Source: Bifiguratus adelaidae (lineage: Eukaryota; Mucoromycota; Endogonomycetes; Endogonales). From it: a stretch of DNA of 64,000 nt. The DNA is taken from NCBI GenBank assembly GCA_002261195.1, contig MVBO01000030.1:1-64000 (forward strand), in the 5' to 3' direction. The position numbers were made by a program, and so were the translations under genes. Below the pieces are notes generated by a model, which searched no databases, was not told the DNA's origin, and saw nothing but the letters and a program-made list of their open reading frames with translations. Positions 45,289 to 56,323 of the stretch are shown here, piece by piece. Numbering within the stretch: position 1 is the first letter of the stretch; the number at the start of each line of letters is the position of its first letter.

Positions 45289-47395
45289 TTATTGTTGTTC
45301 ATCTGGTGCTCCAGAAACAATAACATCGTCAATTTTAAGGATCATCTTCACGAGCTGTGTTGCTAGCAAGAATTGCTGTCGCTTGGAGATCAAGGGATCA
45401 CAAACGTGTTGTTCCTTCATATCGTTCGATCCCTTGTAGAGACAGTCAATGCCCAATTTCGAGTTACCGGTCAGTGCCTGTTGACTCTTCACAGATGCAA
45501 GCGTTTCAATAGGTCCAAGGCCAGAGTTTTCCGCGAGTGCCATAGGTATGGCATCCAAGGCGTTTGCAAAGGCACGCATAGCGTACTGTTCGATGGAAGA
45601 GATGGAGTCAGCAGCCTTCGAGACAGCGAGAGAACAGGAAATCTCGGCAGCCCCACCACCGTATACGACGCGATTATCTCTTATGAGGTTGCGCACCGCG
45701 CATATGGCGTCATGTAGAGATCTCTTGGCCTCGTCAATGATCTATTAGACGCATTGTCAGACTCCCTGCTTAGTTGAACGCGTCAGCAGTGACTTACCAT
45801 TTTGTTTCCCCCACGAACAAAGATGGTCACAGCGCGTGTATTGGCACATTCTTCGATAACCAACATTCTCTCCTTGGTTGTACCAAACGTCAATTCGCGC
45901 ACGGAGCCGGCGAAGCCGAGCTTATTGGCAGTAAGATCCTCGAAACGCGGTACGATTCTGCCGTTGGTTGCAATTGCGATCAACTAAGAAATGGAGGTTG
46001 AACATTTCGCAAATGCAGATGTATATTATTCCTCACCTCAATCTCGGGTCCACCCACCCAACGGACAGCGGGAAGGGTGTTTTGCATCAACAGATGGTTG
46101 GCTTCGTCATCAAATCCCCATTGGCAGATAACAAGGTTGGCTCCGGTATCCTTGACCTTCTGTATCATATCTTGGAACTTCTCTCTTTCGTACTCTTGCA
46201 ACTTTTTGAACTCCTCGACGCTTGTAATGTCGAGCTTGTGCTTTGTTTTTGGTTTTGGTGGTTCGAAGGGGCAGGTCAAGATGGCAATCTTGGCATCATT
46301 GATCTCCCGAGCCATCTGGGGATGTGAGATATCCTTGTCTACAACAACACCCTTGACAAGCGTGGTATCTTCCAAGGATCCGCCCATCTTTCCATCGACC
46401 TTGATGAGCTCAAAATCGACATCCTTTCGCTCCAGGTCGGCGACGGATAGAACGGCGTCTACAGCAATTTGTGCGAATTGTTCGTGGCTCTTTGAAACGC
46501 TACGCAATTCATTGAGCTTATGAACATGAGAGACGTGTTATCACTGCACTTACATCTTGCTTCCCAAGCTCGTCATGGCAGTCTTGAAAAGGTTGGCGGT
46601 ATCATCCTTTGAGAATTCAATGGTATCAGAGATGGAATCCAGATGCTCAACCGCAACTTGACAAGCCCTTTCGAAGCCATCGGCAATACGAATAGGGTGA
46701 ATGCCACGCTCAAGCAGCTGCTCCGTTTGTTCTAGCAAAGCACCAGCCAAGACTAATGGCGGAAATGAGCTTTTGATCCAGCCAGCGGCAAAGTGGGCTC
46801 ATTACTTACCAACAACACCCGTGGTGCCATCACCAATTTCATCGTCTTGACTCTTTGAAAGCTGTACGAGAAGTCGTGCAATCTGATGCTCCACCTCCAT
46901 TTGCGAGAGAATGGTAGCACCATCGTTTGTTACCGTGATGTCTCCGTCGGGAGAGATGAGAATCTTATCTAGACCTATGGAGCACAAGTTCAGCACGACT
47001 GATCATCATTTTTCTGCTCTAGCAAATTGTACCTCGCGGACCGAGCGATGTTTTTATGATGTTTGACACAGTTTTGGCGGCGAGGATGTGAGACTATAAG
47101 AGAGGGGCAGCGTTAGCAATGTTGCCAATACCCAGTGTTTGACCCTCGAGAGCACGCATATTCCCTAGACATTCACGCCTTGTTCCGACCCGATTACACA
47201 AGACGAGAGCAAGTCTCGAGAGCAAGCCAAATGGAACGCGATCCGATGCATTCCTGATCTGACCATGTCCAACCATTACATTACCTTTATGGCGTCTATG
47301 CCTTGAAGACGGCTCTTCTTCTGCTGTTCACGGAGAATAATGAACGGCCGTCCATACTCATCCGTAGCATATACTGCTTGATGCTGTTGCGACAT
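45289..47395 (-). CDS. CCT5: Chaperonin TCP-1/CCT subunit epsilon
   Basis: About six exons. The start [20 protein letters not shown], with [16 protein letters not shown], is typical of the epsilon subunit. [20 protein letters not shown] and [13 protein letters not shown] are the TCP-1 ATP-binding motifs. [13 protein letters not shown] lies in the C-terminal equatorial domain. The product is one of eight subunits of the cytosolic CCT ring that folds actin and tubulin. The tail is [14 protein letters not shown]. The start codon is 42 bp from that of the divergent DMT transporter gene. Confidence 0.95.
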
Positions 47396-47437
47396 GAAAG
47401 AGACAATAAAATATTGGACACGTCACCCTTTTTGGGG
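47396..47437. promoter_or_regulatory. 42-bp space between divergent start codons of CCT5 and a DMT transporter
   Basis: Only 42 bp lie between the two ATG codons. A shared bidirectional promoter with overlapping 5' ends is likely, though not shown by sequence alone. Confidence 0.5.
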
Positions 47438-49094
47438 ATGAGGAGGATGGACAGCTCGCTCTACGTGGCTGTTCATCAAGTCTTGTTTCTTCTCTCTGGC
47501 TTACTGCAGACGCTGGGGGCTCAATGGCTTTACTATCAAGGCGCGACGAGTAAGTGCGGTAGCGACATGTCAACACGGGTCTTGGCAGAACACGCGTTTG
47601 TACATCGTGACAAGGTGCTTATGGCTCTATTCGCTCGTAGCGGGGGCATCCTACTTGACCGCCTTGGCCAATTATGTAGGCATGGCAGGCGTAGGGTTGC
47701 TCTTGCCTTTCATGGTGAAGAATAACAGTCAATTGTCATATCAAATGGTGGAAATGGCAGATCCAGATGCGACCCTCAAGGTGAGTATCCTTGTAAAGAC
47801 GGATTGTGTTGCAGTATTGTCGCATTATGTTAAGACGCTATCTAGGAGAATCTTTCGGGCATTGACGCAGAGGCAATCACCGCAACATCGAGACTGCAGG
47901 TTGAGAAGCGCCACGATGATCACAAAATTTCTGGTCAATCCGGGGCTAATTCCACAACTGCTGAATTATCAGAGACCATCGTTAAGTCTCCCATCAAAGC
48001 GGTCTTTGAGAAGCCGATACATCGACCGGAAGGCCCTATTGTGCACAAGCACATCTTTCGTTTGGCTCTTTTAGATTTATGTGCCAATTTCCTGGTCACC
48101 GTAGGGTTCTTTTATGTTGGCAGCGGGGTAAGCAACGGTTTCGGGAATAGTTAGCAGGATTGGTTATTGACGCACCCTCAGATGTATCAAGGTATCTTTC
48201 CAGGTCTCAGAGAGTCTACACTGGTGACTGACAACATGCAGTGATCTATTCGTCCGTAGTGATATGGTGTGCCATTATGAATTTCTTGCTTATGGGCCGA
48301 AGCTTGACTATGCTTCAATGGGGAGCCATTGTTGGAACATCGTGCGGTTTGGCCATCAGCGCTCTCGGTCGCGGTGGAGATGATAGTAAGTCAGCAAAGT
48401 ATGCTTTTCGTCTTGACGCTGATATGGTGATTTAGCTACCTCTGCGGCAACTTTACTTGTTGGCATTCTCTTGACGCTTGGTGGAACCCTCTTTTATTGT
48501 AAGTTATCATTGACACTTACATGTTAAGAACTCATTGGATGAGCAGCATGTGTATATGTGTATGCCGACTTCATCCTCTCCAACTCCAATCCACCTCCAC
48601 TACCTACCCGCGTCTGCTTCACCATGGGACTTTACTGTACATCCATGTCGGCCATATGGGTCTTATTTTATACTCTACCTCATTGGGATGAGCTTATTCA
48701 TATCAAGGCTGGAGTAGCTTCCAGTAGCATCTGGCTAGGCTATCTCACTATTGTGTTGGCCAGCACATGTCATGCATGGAATTATTACGGTAAGTTAATT
48801 TTGTTGGTTCTAGCGAGTGTCCGTCACTGATTAGTCTACAGAACTCATTGATCGAACCGGAAGTGTCGCGGTGGGTGTTTTACAAGGCTTGCGTGCCATT
48901 CTTGTCTTTGTAATTAGCCATTATTGGTTTTGTCGGTCTGACTCTGCACAATGTGAGTAGATGCATTCTTGGACTCTTCAGACACGACTAACATATCCTA
49001 GGTTTCACGGTCTGGAAGGGATGGGGTAGTCTGATGGTCATTTCGTGCGTCATGTTATATACTCTGGGTGGGAATAGAGGTCCAAGACGATAGC
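47438..49094 (+). CDS. DMT-superfamily (SLC35F/nucleotide-sugar-like) membrane transporter
   Basis: About seven exons. The first gives MRRMDSSLYVAVHQVLFLLS, a membrane helix, and intron 1 is about 92 nt. Helices then include LTALANYVGMAGVGLLLPFM, a large polar loop (about 47840-48030), LALLDLCANFLVTVGFFYVG, VIYSSVVIWCAIMNFLLMGR and LQWGAIVGTSCGLAISALG. This is the ten-helix drug/metabolite transporter pattern found in SLC35F members. The substrate is unknown. The protein ends SVMLYTLGG-like (CVMLYTLGGNRGPRR), a basic cytosolic tail. The inner exon boundaries were set by reading frame and GT-AG sites. Confidence 0.75.
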
Positions 49095-49189
49095 ACAGGT
49101 GGTATTCCATAGAAAGGTAGAGCATAGAGCATCGTTCTTTATCCCAAAATATACTGGACAGTCTCACATATTACCGGTTGACGACCTAA

Positions 49190-49858
49190 TTACAGTTTCG
49201 ATTTGGGGTATTCCGTAAAGGCTCTCAGACCAGGGTATGGAACCTCAAGAAACTCGGCCATGTGCTCAAAGCGATCACAACCAAAGTACTTGTCCTCCTT
49301 ACCATCTCTGCCCCTCTTCACTTCCCACCATGGCGATCCAAAACATCCATTTTCCATGGCCCTCTTCGTGACCGCAACCAGTTCCTCTTTGATTTTCGGC
49401 GACTTGCAATCCACATCGAGCCACTGTTGGACGCGACCCTTGCCCAGAAATTCAAGCGCCGACACCATAACAGCTGGTTGACCGATATCTCGATCCTCGA
49501 CAAAGTATGCCCTAGCCAAAGCAAGGGAAGCTTCGTGTAATCGATCAGGTTCCTGAGCTTTAATTACACGCAATAGCCGCTGTGTAGGCAGGGTAAAGGC
49601 TGGAAACATGGAGGGATGCTTGTGTGGGACTCCAGTGATGGCCGCGTATCGTATTAGATCCAGCTTCATGTAGGCGCCCTTGTTGGGCACAGCGGCCGGA
49701 GGCTTGTTGCCCGTTGTTTCCATGATACCTCCGAGAAAAAACGGTTCCAGAGTGATATCTGCATTGTAATAAGTCTTGAGTTTCCCAAGGCATTCAAGGC
49801 CCATGTAGGTGAAGGGCGAGACAACGTCGTAAAAGAGCGTGATATGATTCTTGGCCAT
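49190..49858 (-). CDS. Glutathione S-transferase kappa / HCCA isomerase-like
   Basis: A single exon of 222 codons, starting MAKNHITLFYDVVSPFTYMG. The SPF/Y active-site motif with its Ser is characteristic of GST kappa, a DsbA-fold enzyme of mitochondria and peroxisomes. RYAAITGVPHKHPSMFP and LALARAYFVEDRDI are in the usual places. The C-terminus ends PKSKL. SKL is a type 1 peroxisomal targeting signal, so a peroxisomal location is likely (inference from known motif use). This fits the presence of PEX16 in the same window only by chance. The frame is intact. Confidence 0.93.
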   Translation of the reverse strand: MAKNHITLFYDVVSPFTYMGLECLGKLKTYYNADITLEPFFLGGIMETTGNKPPAAVPNKGAYMKLDLIRYAAITGVPHKHPSMFPAFTLPTQRLLRVIKAQEPDRLHEASLALARAYFVEDRDIGQPAVMVSALEFLGKGRVQQWLDVDCKSPKIKEELVAVTKRAMENGCFGSPWWEVKRGRDGKEDKYFGCDRFEHMAEFLEVPYPGLRAFTEYPKSKL

Positions 49859-50099
49859 TGGTGTGTATGTGACGAAGTGGAGAGAGGGACGTATTTATGG
49901 GCGCCGAATATTCTCACGCGCAAGTCAGCACGGCTTTGAGCATAGAAGCCTGTATATAGAGAGTGAGAGAGATGCGTGGAGTGACTACGAACTATAAGCG
50001 AGACAAAGCTTTCACCCAAACAGAGATGATGTGGAAGCTGTCTTGAATACAAGTCACGTCGTTTGTATGCAACGTTTCTTTCCACCTTTGCCTTGCAAC

Positions 50100-50393
50100 A
50101 TGTCATCGACACCTTCTGCTCCGCGTCCCATCAGTCGCTCTGGGGCGAATACAACAGATGATGAAAAGTACAAGCTGGTAGACAAGGGCGCTGATATGGG
50201 AACGGGCGAGTTCTTTCACTTTATAAAGATGATGGACACCCCCTCAGAGGAGAAGGCGGATCCCTTACGAAGCAAGCTGTCCACTTCTGCAGACACCAGT
50301 CATGCTTCTCTCTTCTCCGAGTACGAAAAGTTTGCAGCTGCAAGGCAAGCTGCTGCGGAGGCTTTGAAGGAGGAGGAGAACAAGAAACAGTAA
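50100..50393 (+). CDS. Small hypothetical charged protein
   Basis: A 97-codon frame from ATG 50100. It starts MSSTPSAPRPISRSGANTTD, contains GTGEFFHFIKMMDTPSEEK, and ends in a charged helix, ALKEEENKKQ. An in-frame ATG at 50067 would add eleven residues. It sits 241 bp from the divergent GST kappa gene. I recognise no family. Composition (Ala/Glu/Lys-rich helix) suggests a real small protein, possibly mitochondrial. Confidence 0.5.
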   Translation: MSSTPSAPRPISRSGANTTDDEKYKLVDKGADMGTGEFFHFIKMMDTPSEEKADPLRSKLSTSADTSHASLFSEYEKFAAARQAAAEALKEEENKKQ

Positions 50394-50951
50394 GCGCAGG
50401 GTTTGCGAAGGGGGCAGGCTTGTCTATCTATGGCGAGCTGCCGTAGGATAGCGCGTGTACATAGGACCTGTTGACGTTCCGCGCATGGACGAGGTGTCCA
50501 TCGCCTGTATACATTAGACTCTTTGCAGTACATGCATGACATTGGACATTGGATCAATTCTTCTTTTCTCTGTCGTTGTATGACGGTATACGCATCCAAT
50601 CAGCCGCTTGCACTGCCAATACTCGTTCCTATCACTGAACCATGGCTCTTGACAATCCCGTGAAAGCTGGCCATTGTTCTGAGCCATCGTTCTACGCTCC
50701 ACAGAGATCTGCTCTCAAATGTCACACAATGTTTCAGACTGGTCCTTTGCGCTTCTTGCTTTCACTTTCCCACTCTACGGTTGACAGGTGTGAATGACTG
50801 CAAGAAAAGCCGAATCATATGGACCGTATTCGCGTCTTCTCTCATTCTACATGAGCCACGACACGATAGCAAAGGGGGGAAAGCCGGCAAAAAGGTAAAG
50901 AGACAGTATATTCGGCTGGGAGATACATGACTAACCACTACGCTACAAAAA
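50394..50951. other. Convergent intergenic region, nothing recognised
   Basis: The 3' ends of the small hypothetical and the glucanase gene face each other here. No gene or repeat is seen. Confidence 0.5.
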
Positions 50952-52076
50952 CTAGCATTGCGAATTGGTGTGGTAGGGAAATGTACCGCTATTGATGATA
51001 CCGTTGTTGATCAACAACTCCATAGACCAGTCTTGAGAGTTGATATTGTTCTTGAGGGCCCAGAAGGTACCTCCAGCCCCATACTTCCAAACAGAGATTT
51101 GGGTATCCATGAATTGACGAAGCCACCAGTCAGCATCAGCAACACCGGAAGCGAGAGACCACTCGCCGTACACGACGGGAAGGTGGAAGCTGTTGTCGCT
51201 CCTGTGGCTGCAAACACCATTGATGATGTCGCTGGTGCTGGTGTCTGGAGGGAAAGCCCAGTAGGGATGAAGGTCAATGACAGCATTAGCTGGAGGAGGC
51301 AAGAAGTCGGACCATGCGTTCAAGCCTTGGAAACCATCATGGAACATCATTGGGATTTGGTAAGGAGAAGCGTGGATGATATTGTAGGCATTCTGATAAT
51401 AGTTTCGAAGAATTCCAAAAGTGTTGCTGTCAGCAACATGGGGCTCGTTGGCAGATTCGATGGCAGCTACTTGGTGCTTCAGGGTGTAGTCGAGGCCGTT
51501 GAGCCAATTGACCACCGCGGTCACGGTGTTGAGACTACGTTGAATATTATAAGAAGAATAGAAGTTAATCGCCCCAGCGTGACCGGAGTGATCCTGTCCG
51601 TTTTGCGAACCGGGGAGACCGTGCAGGTCAATGATGGCGTTGATACCATATTTCGCGCAGTAGCCCAAGATACGCTCAATTTGCGCCTTCTGACCACTGG
51701 ACACGTACGGCTCGCCTGGATCCGGAGTGATGAACGCCCAGTAACCGACAGGAATGCGGATCATGTTGGCACCGACGCTCGCGATTTGGGAGATATCACT
51801 CTCAGTGATCCAGCTGTTCCAATGGTTTTGAAGGGCTTGAGCAGGATTGCTTGCTTGCTGGCAAAAGGTCCATTCATCGATGGCATTTGGAGCATATTGG
51901 TTAAAAATGGTGGAGTCCATCCATTTCTCGAGGACAAGCCAGTTACCAAGGTTAGCACCCCAAGCCTTGTTGGTCCAAAAGTTGTATGGGGTACCGTCTC
52001 GCTTGGCGATGGGGCCAGCCTGGGCCAGAGACACGATAGATAGACCGACGATGCAGGCACTCTTCCAGAAAACCAT
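50952..52076 (-). CDS. Secreted GH5 exo-beta-1,3-glucanase
   Basis: A single exon of 374 codons. The ATG at 52076 begins MVFWKSACIVGLSIVSLAQA, a signal peptide, followed by PIAKRD with a KR processing site. GH5 subfamily 9 features are WGANLGNWLVLEKWM, IRIPVGYWAF, DLHGLPGSQNG, the acid/base Glu in ESANEPHV, and the nucleophile Glu in VVYGEWSLA. The enzyme releases glucose from beta-1,3-glucan in wall remodelling. A TATA box, TATAAATA, lies 40 bp upstream (52123-52116). A 361-codon frame runs on the opposite strand but is not a gene. Confidence 0.95.
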   Translation of the reverse strand: MVFWKSACIVGLSIVSLAQAGPIAKRDGTPYNFWTNKAWGANLGNWLVLEKWMDSTIFNQYAPNAIDEWTFCQQASNPAQALQNHWNSWITESDISQIASVGANMIRIPVGYWAFITPDPGEPYVSSGQKAQIERILGYCAKYGINAIIDLHGLPGSQNGQDHSGHAGAINFYSSYNIQRSLNTVTAVVNWLNGLDYTLKHQVAAIESANEPHVADSNTFGILRNYYQNAYNIIHASPYQIPMMFHDGFQGLNAWSDFLPPPANAVIDLHPYWAFPPDTSTSDIINGVCSHRSDNSFHLPVVYGEWSLASGVADADWWLRQFMDTQISVWKYGAGGTFWALKNNINSQDWSMELLINNGIINSGTFPYHTNSQC

Positions 52077-52115
52077 GGTAAGGTAGGTCTGCACGCTTCA
52101 ACGTTCTTTTCTGCA

Positions 52116-52123
52116 TATTTATA
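52116..52123 (-). promoter_or_regulatory. TATA box of the glucanase gene
   Basis: TATAAATA on the minus strand, 40 bp before the ATG. Confidence 0.55.
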
Positions 52124-53593
52124 CGTTCTGGTAGCTCAAATATTTGATTATCTCGGCAAGGAGAGGAAAAGGAAAGTGGGTGTTCTGTGATCAGCCATGT
52201 GCGGAAGAGGTTTAGTGCCGGAGATGGACAAAGCATGAAGGGCAAAGCAAGTTTCCATTCAAGTACCGTTGCACACGTTGTCTGGCGTCGAAGCGGATTT
52301 TCCGCGCAGTCCAGCGTATTCCCGGTATACCAGAACGCCACATTCGACAATCTACACTTACTTAAGCATTCCCACACTATCCATTGGCAGGGAAGACAAG
52401 GATGAATGTACCCCAATGGTACCAATGAGGGCCACAGGATCCGTGACCTAGATTGCCATTACATCCCCCTTTGCCGGTTTGGAAATTGCTTGCAGGGTCC
52501 CCTTACTTCCGCCACCTCCACTGTACAACGTGAATATTCATACGGTGATCCAGACAGATGCGTACCCACATTCCGTCCAAGCCATTTCTTCGTGGCCAGC
52601 GTATGATCCCAGTTATTCCCAAAGGCCTTCAATTTTCCGGTTACCATCTTGGGCTACCCCTCACATGAGTTGTGGCGGCAAATATACGTTCCAAGGGGCA
52701 TTCAGGGACAAGGTTACACATCCGATGCATGCTGACATGATACTGGATGGCCCAGAAAGTACAATTGCCTCCAATGGGAAATTTTCGGCCGAAGCGATCG
52801 TTGGACAAATCCAATGGGAAGTTCTGGGCAGCGTGGGATCCGCAAAAGGGCTGCTCACATGGTCTTGGCAAACGTCTCCCCTGTGAATTGAACGCATTCC
52901 GCCAGCTTGAGGACCAATCGTAACCAGGCGATGGCGGCCAAGAGTCGGTGACAATGACCGCGCGCTTCAGCCAGTGTACAATGCGTAGTGAAGGCTCCCG
53001 GGAAAAGGGAGTGATCATTTCCCCTTATGACCTTTCTTAGTTAGTACAACCTAAAATGAACCCTTCTGACCGATCACTATGCCTGAAGATCCCATACTCG
53101 CATGACACTGTTCAACTTGCCATATAGCTAGTCATTTTGCCGACAAAGCCTCGGGCCGACACGCGTACGTGTTCTCGAGACAGGATCTATTTAGGTCAGA
53201 GAGGCCTCTCTTTGAGACGCGCCTCAAGTATCATTCGCCTCTCAATGCTTAACATCATCCTCTCCTCGACCAAAAGGCTCAAAGCATGATATTCGTGTAC
53301 AGTCAGGACGATCCATTTGAGATCATAGAGCAATAGTTAGAAAGAGACCAATCGAACATTTTGTGCAAAGACAATGTTGGCTCTTAGATTGTATAGAAAT
53401 AGGATGATCATTTGTAACGCATCCGCTCCCTTTAGCCCTTTGACGACTTTTCTGGCCCTTTCAAATCATACAGTGCGGCACAGTCAGACATTCACTGCAC
53501 GGTCATTGACAGATGTCACACCCTTTGCAAGCCAAACAGTGCGAAAATGTCGCAAAGGTCTTTTTTGGCCATGCCAAGCATTTATAGTGCGAC
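52124..53593. other. Long divergent intergenic region
   Basis: About 1.5 kb between the glucanase and the peroxiredoxin gene. Frames of 125-135 codons occur on both strands around 52480-53020, but they overlap each other and show no motifs. I do not call a gene. Confidence 0.5.
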
Positions 53594-54200
53594 ATGGCAG
53601 CTAACTACAATGACCTTCCCGACAACCTACCAGTACCTCAGGACGACGGTGCAGCGGCTCATTTGCAAGGCACAAGCTTGCCTTCTGTGAGTTTGCAGGC
53701 CACGAACCAAACGGTCGTGGACTTGTCCAGTCTGAAAGGTACTGTCGTTGTTTACTGTTACCCTCGGACAGGTGAGCCTGGGAAGCCTCTACCTCCCCGG
53801 TGGGACGACATACCAGGTAAGCAATCACCACAGCTAAAAGGCTGGTGACTTACGACCTTTAGGTGCGCGAGGCTGCACGCCTCAAAGCTGCGCCTTTCGT
53901 GATCGATTTGCGAACTTTCCGGCCAATACCCATATCTTTGGCTCGAGCACGCAGGATACACCATATCAAAAGGAGCTCGCTGATCGACTTCACCTTCCCT
54001 ACCTACTTCTCAGTGATGACCACCTCGAATTGACAAGAGCGCTCCGTTTGCCGACCTTTGATGTGGAAGGTATGACCCTTGTTAAGCGATTGACAATGAT
54101 CATACGAAAGGGCGTCATTGTCAAGGTATTCTATCCCGTCTTTCCTCCCAACCAAAACGCCAGCGATGTCCTTGCATGGTTGAAGGCCAATCCAACATGA
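53594..54200 (+). CDS. Bcp/redoxin-type peroxiredoxin, bacterial-like subgroup
   Basis: Two exons joined near 53817-53862. The start MAANYNDLPDNLPVPQDDGA precedes a thioredoxin fold: VDLSSLKGTVVVYCYPRTGE, then GARGCTPQSCAFRDRF, with peroxidatic and resolving Cys in CTPQSC. A stretch of about twelve residues (PGKPLPPRWDDIP) is inserted between YPRTG and GCT, where yeast Dot5-type proteins have only a few. That insertion is known from bacterial redoxins. No signal peptide is present. The enzyme reduces peroxides using thioredoxin. Its 3' end lies 57 bp from the convergent protease gene. Confidence 0.85.
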
Positions 54201-54257
54201 TATATCACATTCTGTTTATTGGATGTTGTCCAAAGAATAAACGATTCACACGGGTAT

Positions 54258-55440
54258 CTACGCGGCAGTGGCTAGCCCAAGACGAGCGTTGTCGGTATCA
54301 GAGACAGAGTAGTAGTTCTCCAAATTTTTTGGCCGAGGATAAAGTTGACGCTTCCGGTGATTGTACCAGCGCTGCCAATGTAAGAGTAGTAGCCGCCAGC
54401 GCTTCCACCAGCCACTTGATCGATCTTGAGGAACAATGTATTGTGCGGGGGTAAGGCTGAAGGTGGTTCCGCCGATGTTAAAGTTGACGTTTTGTAAGCC
54501 AGTGTAGGAAGAGGATGGGATTTTTACCAGTCCGGTGGTGGAAGTCAAGAGAACCTCCGGTGGCCTTCAAGAAGACATTGTAAGCGCTGTCGGGGATGTA
54601 GATGAGAGTGATTCCGGGTATCAACAATACCAGCCACAGAGCTTGATTGGAGAGAGGTGCTGCCATAAGTGATGGACGAAACGTCAATACCCCAGTAATT
54701 GCAGGCGGGAGAGCTGGCGGTGAGGGAATGTAGGTGATCGATCCGGTGTACTTGCTGGAGTCAATGCCGCCAAAGGTGATCTCGCCGTTGCTGGCAGTGG
54801 TGGACGATCCGATGATGGGAGCAAACGAAACACCAAAGACCTTGCGGGAGATCAAGCCTTCCGAGTAGGCCGTGTCCACAACGGTGGGAACGGTGCCGGT
54901 GGTCAAATCATCAGGTCCGAACCCAATGATACCGTCAACTCCGCTGAATCCGGTAGCACTGGAGGCACTGCCGAGGGATTGACCAGTGAGTGTGAGAGAT
55001 CCTAGGGTAACGGTGTCGGTGTATTCCTCTCCGGAGAAGGATCCATAGGAGATGCTCACGGAATCACCAGCGTCCTTGGATGTGCTTAAAGCCCTGGGAT
55101 CGTACTTGGTTCCCGCACCGACCCAGGTGTTGGAAGATCCGGTATCCACAATGAGTGCGTGAATTCTATTGAGCGGGGAGATCCAACACCAACGGTAACA
55201 ACGTACGAAAAGTCCTCATTGACGGCTGGCAAAGAGGTAGTTTGCGTCTTCAATTGGGTCTTGGGGAAACTGTCGATACGTGCCTTGTCAGACTTGACAG
55301 AAGTGCGACAATTAGGGTTCTTGTTGAAGCGGGTCATGCTTAGGGTGACGGGACCCTTCTTGTTGGGGCGGCCAGACCGGCTACGGCCATGGGGAAGAGC
55401 GCTACGGCTTGGATGATGCGAACCAGTTGTAAGGAGTGGA
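54258..55440 (-). pseudogene. Secreted pepsin-like aspartic protease (A1, polyporopepsin-like), frame repeatedly broken
   Basis: In several frames the gene holds a hydrophobic leader (LQLVRIIQAVALFPMAVAG), a propeptide (KKGPVTLSMTRFNKNP), the first catalytic Asp in VDTGSSNTWVGAGTKYDP, SISYGSFSGEEY, IIGFGPDDLT, the second Asp in GIVDTG, and a C-terminal RLGLATAA. These give a complete A1 protease, most like fungal polyporopepsins. About seven single-base frame changes separate them, near 55366, 55176, 54725, 54617, 54542, 54420 and 54326; most fall in short homopolymers. No in-frame stop was needed to explain the breaks. I could not find a clear ATG. The gene is either a pseudogene or a stretch with consensus errors. 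This is a cellular secreted enzyme, not a retroviral protease. Confidence 0.8.
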
Positions 55441-55493
55441 TCGGGTTGGGTTGATTTCGTGAGCTCCTGATGCCTGATACTTATACCTTCCAA

Positions 55494-56323
55494 CCGGACT
55501 ATGAGTAGAATACGAACCCTGTACCTTGCGGGTCAAGCCCTAACCAACTTTGCTCTCCCAATCTCTAGCACAACCGCCCCTTTAGCCGTATATGACAAAA
55601 TTTCTCTCTCCCGAGGACTAAACTCGGCTCATCGTACCTAAAGATCGACCGTTTTACGCGACATCATATGACCGTGGCGACAAGATTCCAAGAACAATTG
55701 GGAACGCAAAGACGGGGAGCATCAGGGTCCAATAGCCTCATTTCCACCAACTGGGATTGATCGAGTAACCATTGCATGACGGAACCATCACTTTTTGGAC
55801 GAAATCTTCTAAAGTGGTCGCATGCCATGATCGTCACCACGGTTTTGCGAATTACCGTGGGAAGGTTTCAATGGTTCAAGGGTATCCTAACGCAGACAGT
55901 TTCACACGAGGGATCATCGGAAGATGCCAATTCAGGGCAATCGGGCATGACCTACAACGCAGGACCTTGGTATTTTGAGATCCATAGCACATTTGACGTG
56001 CTACTTGTCGGACATCAAGCGCATGGCCACACTGCCGACACTATGCTTCATTAAGGTGTTCCTGCCATTTCTAGATTTGGATGTCTTGCGGTTATCCATC
56101 CGGTGACTGAGATTCCACCGACGAATTGTTGGTGATCATTAGTACGCACAGGGGGTGAGACCATCCGGGTGGAAACGTAACGTCATACGCAGCACACTTC
56201 GAAAAATCGAATTGATGAGAGTGATTATGTACAAGGGATCTTTTGCCTTCTGCTGACATCAACAGGTATGCAGATCAAGGCCAGAGAAACATGTTCCCGG
56301 CTTTCCATGTCAATGTTTATTCT
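55494..56323. other. Intergenic region, nothing recognised
   Basis: A 92-codon plus-strand frame (55776-56054) has no motif. No repeat or RNA gene is visible. Confidence 0.5.

Noticed and set aside
50958-52043. 361-codon open frame opposite the exo-glucanase gene
   Set aside because: It is an antisense shadow of a codon-biased gene. The glucanase on the other strand has a signal peptide, catalytic residues and a TATA box, while this frame has no motif.
52479-53018. Overlapping 125-135-codon frames on both strands in the glucanase-peroxiredoxin spacer
   Set aside because: They overlap each other, have no motif or splice structure, and lie in a promoter region.
54258-55440. Aspartic protease as part of a retroelement
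   Set aside because: It has two catalytic DTG-containing lobes, a leader and a propeptide, as in pepsin-family secreted enzymes. No reverse transcriptase, integrase or terminal repeats are nearby.
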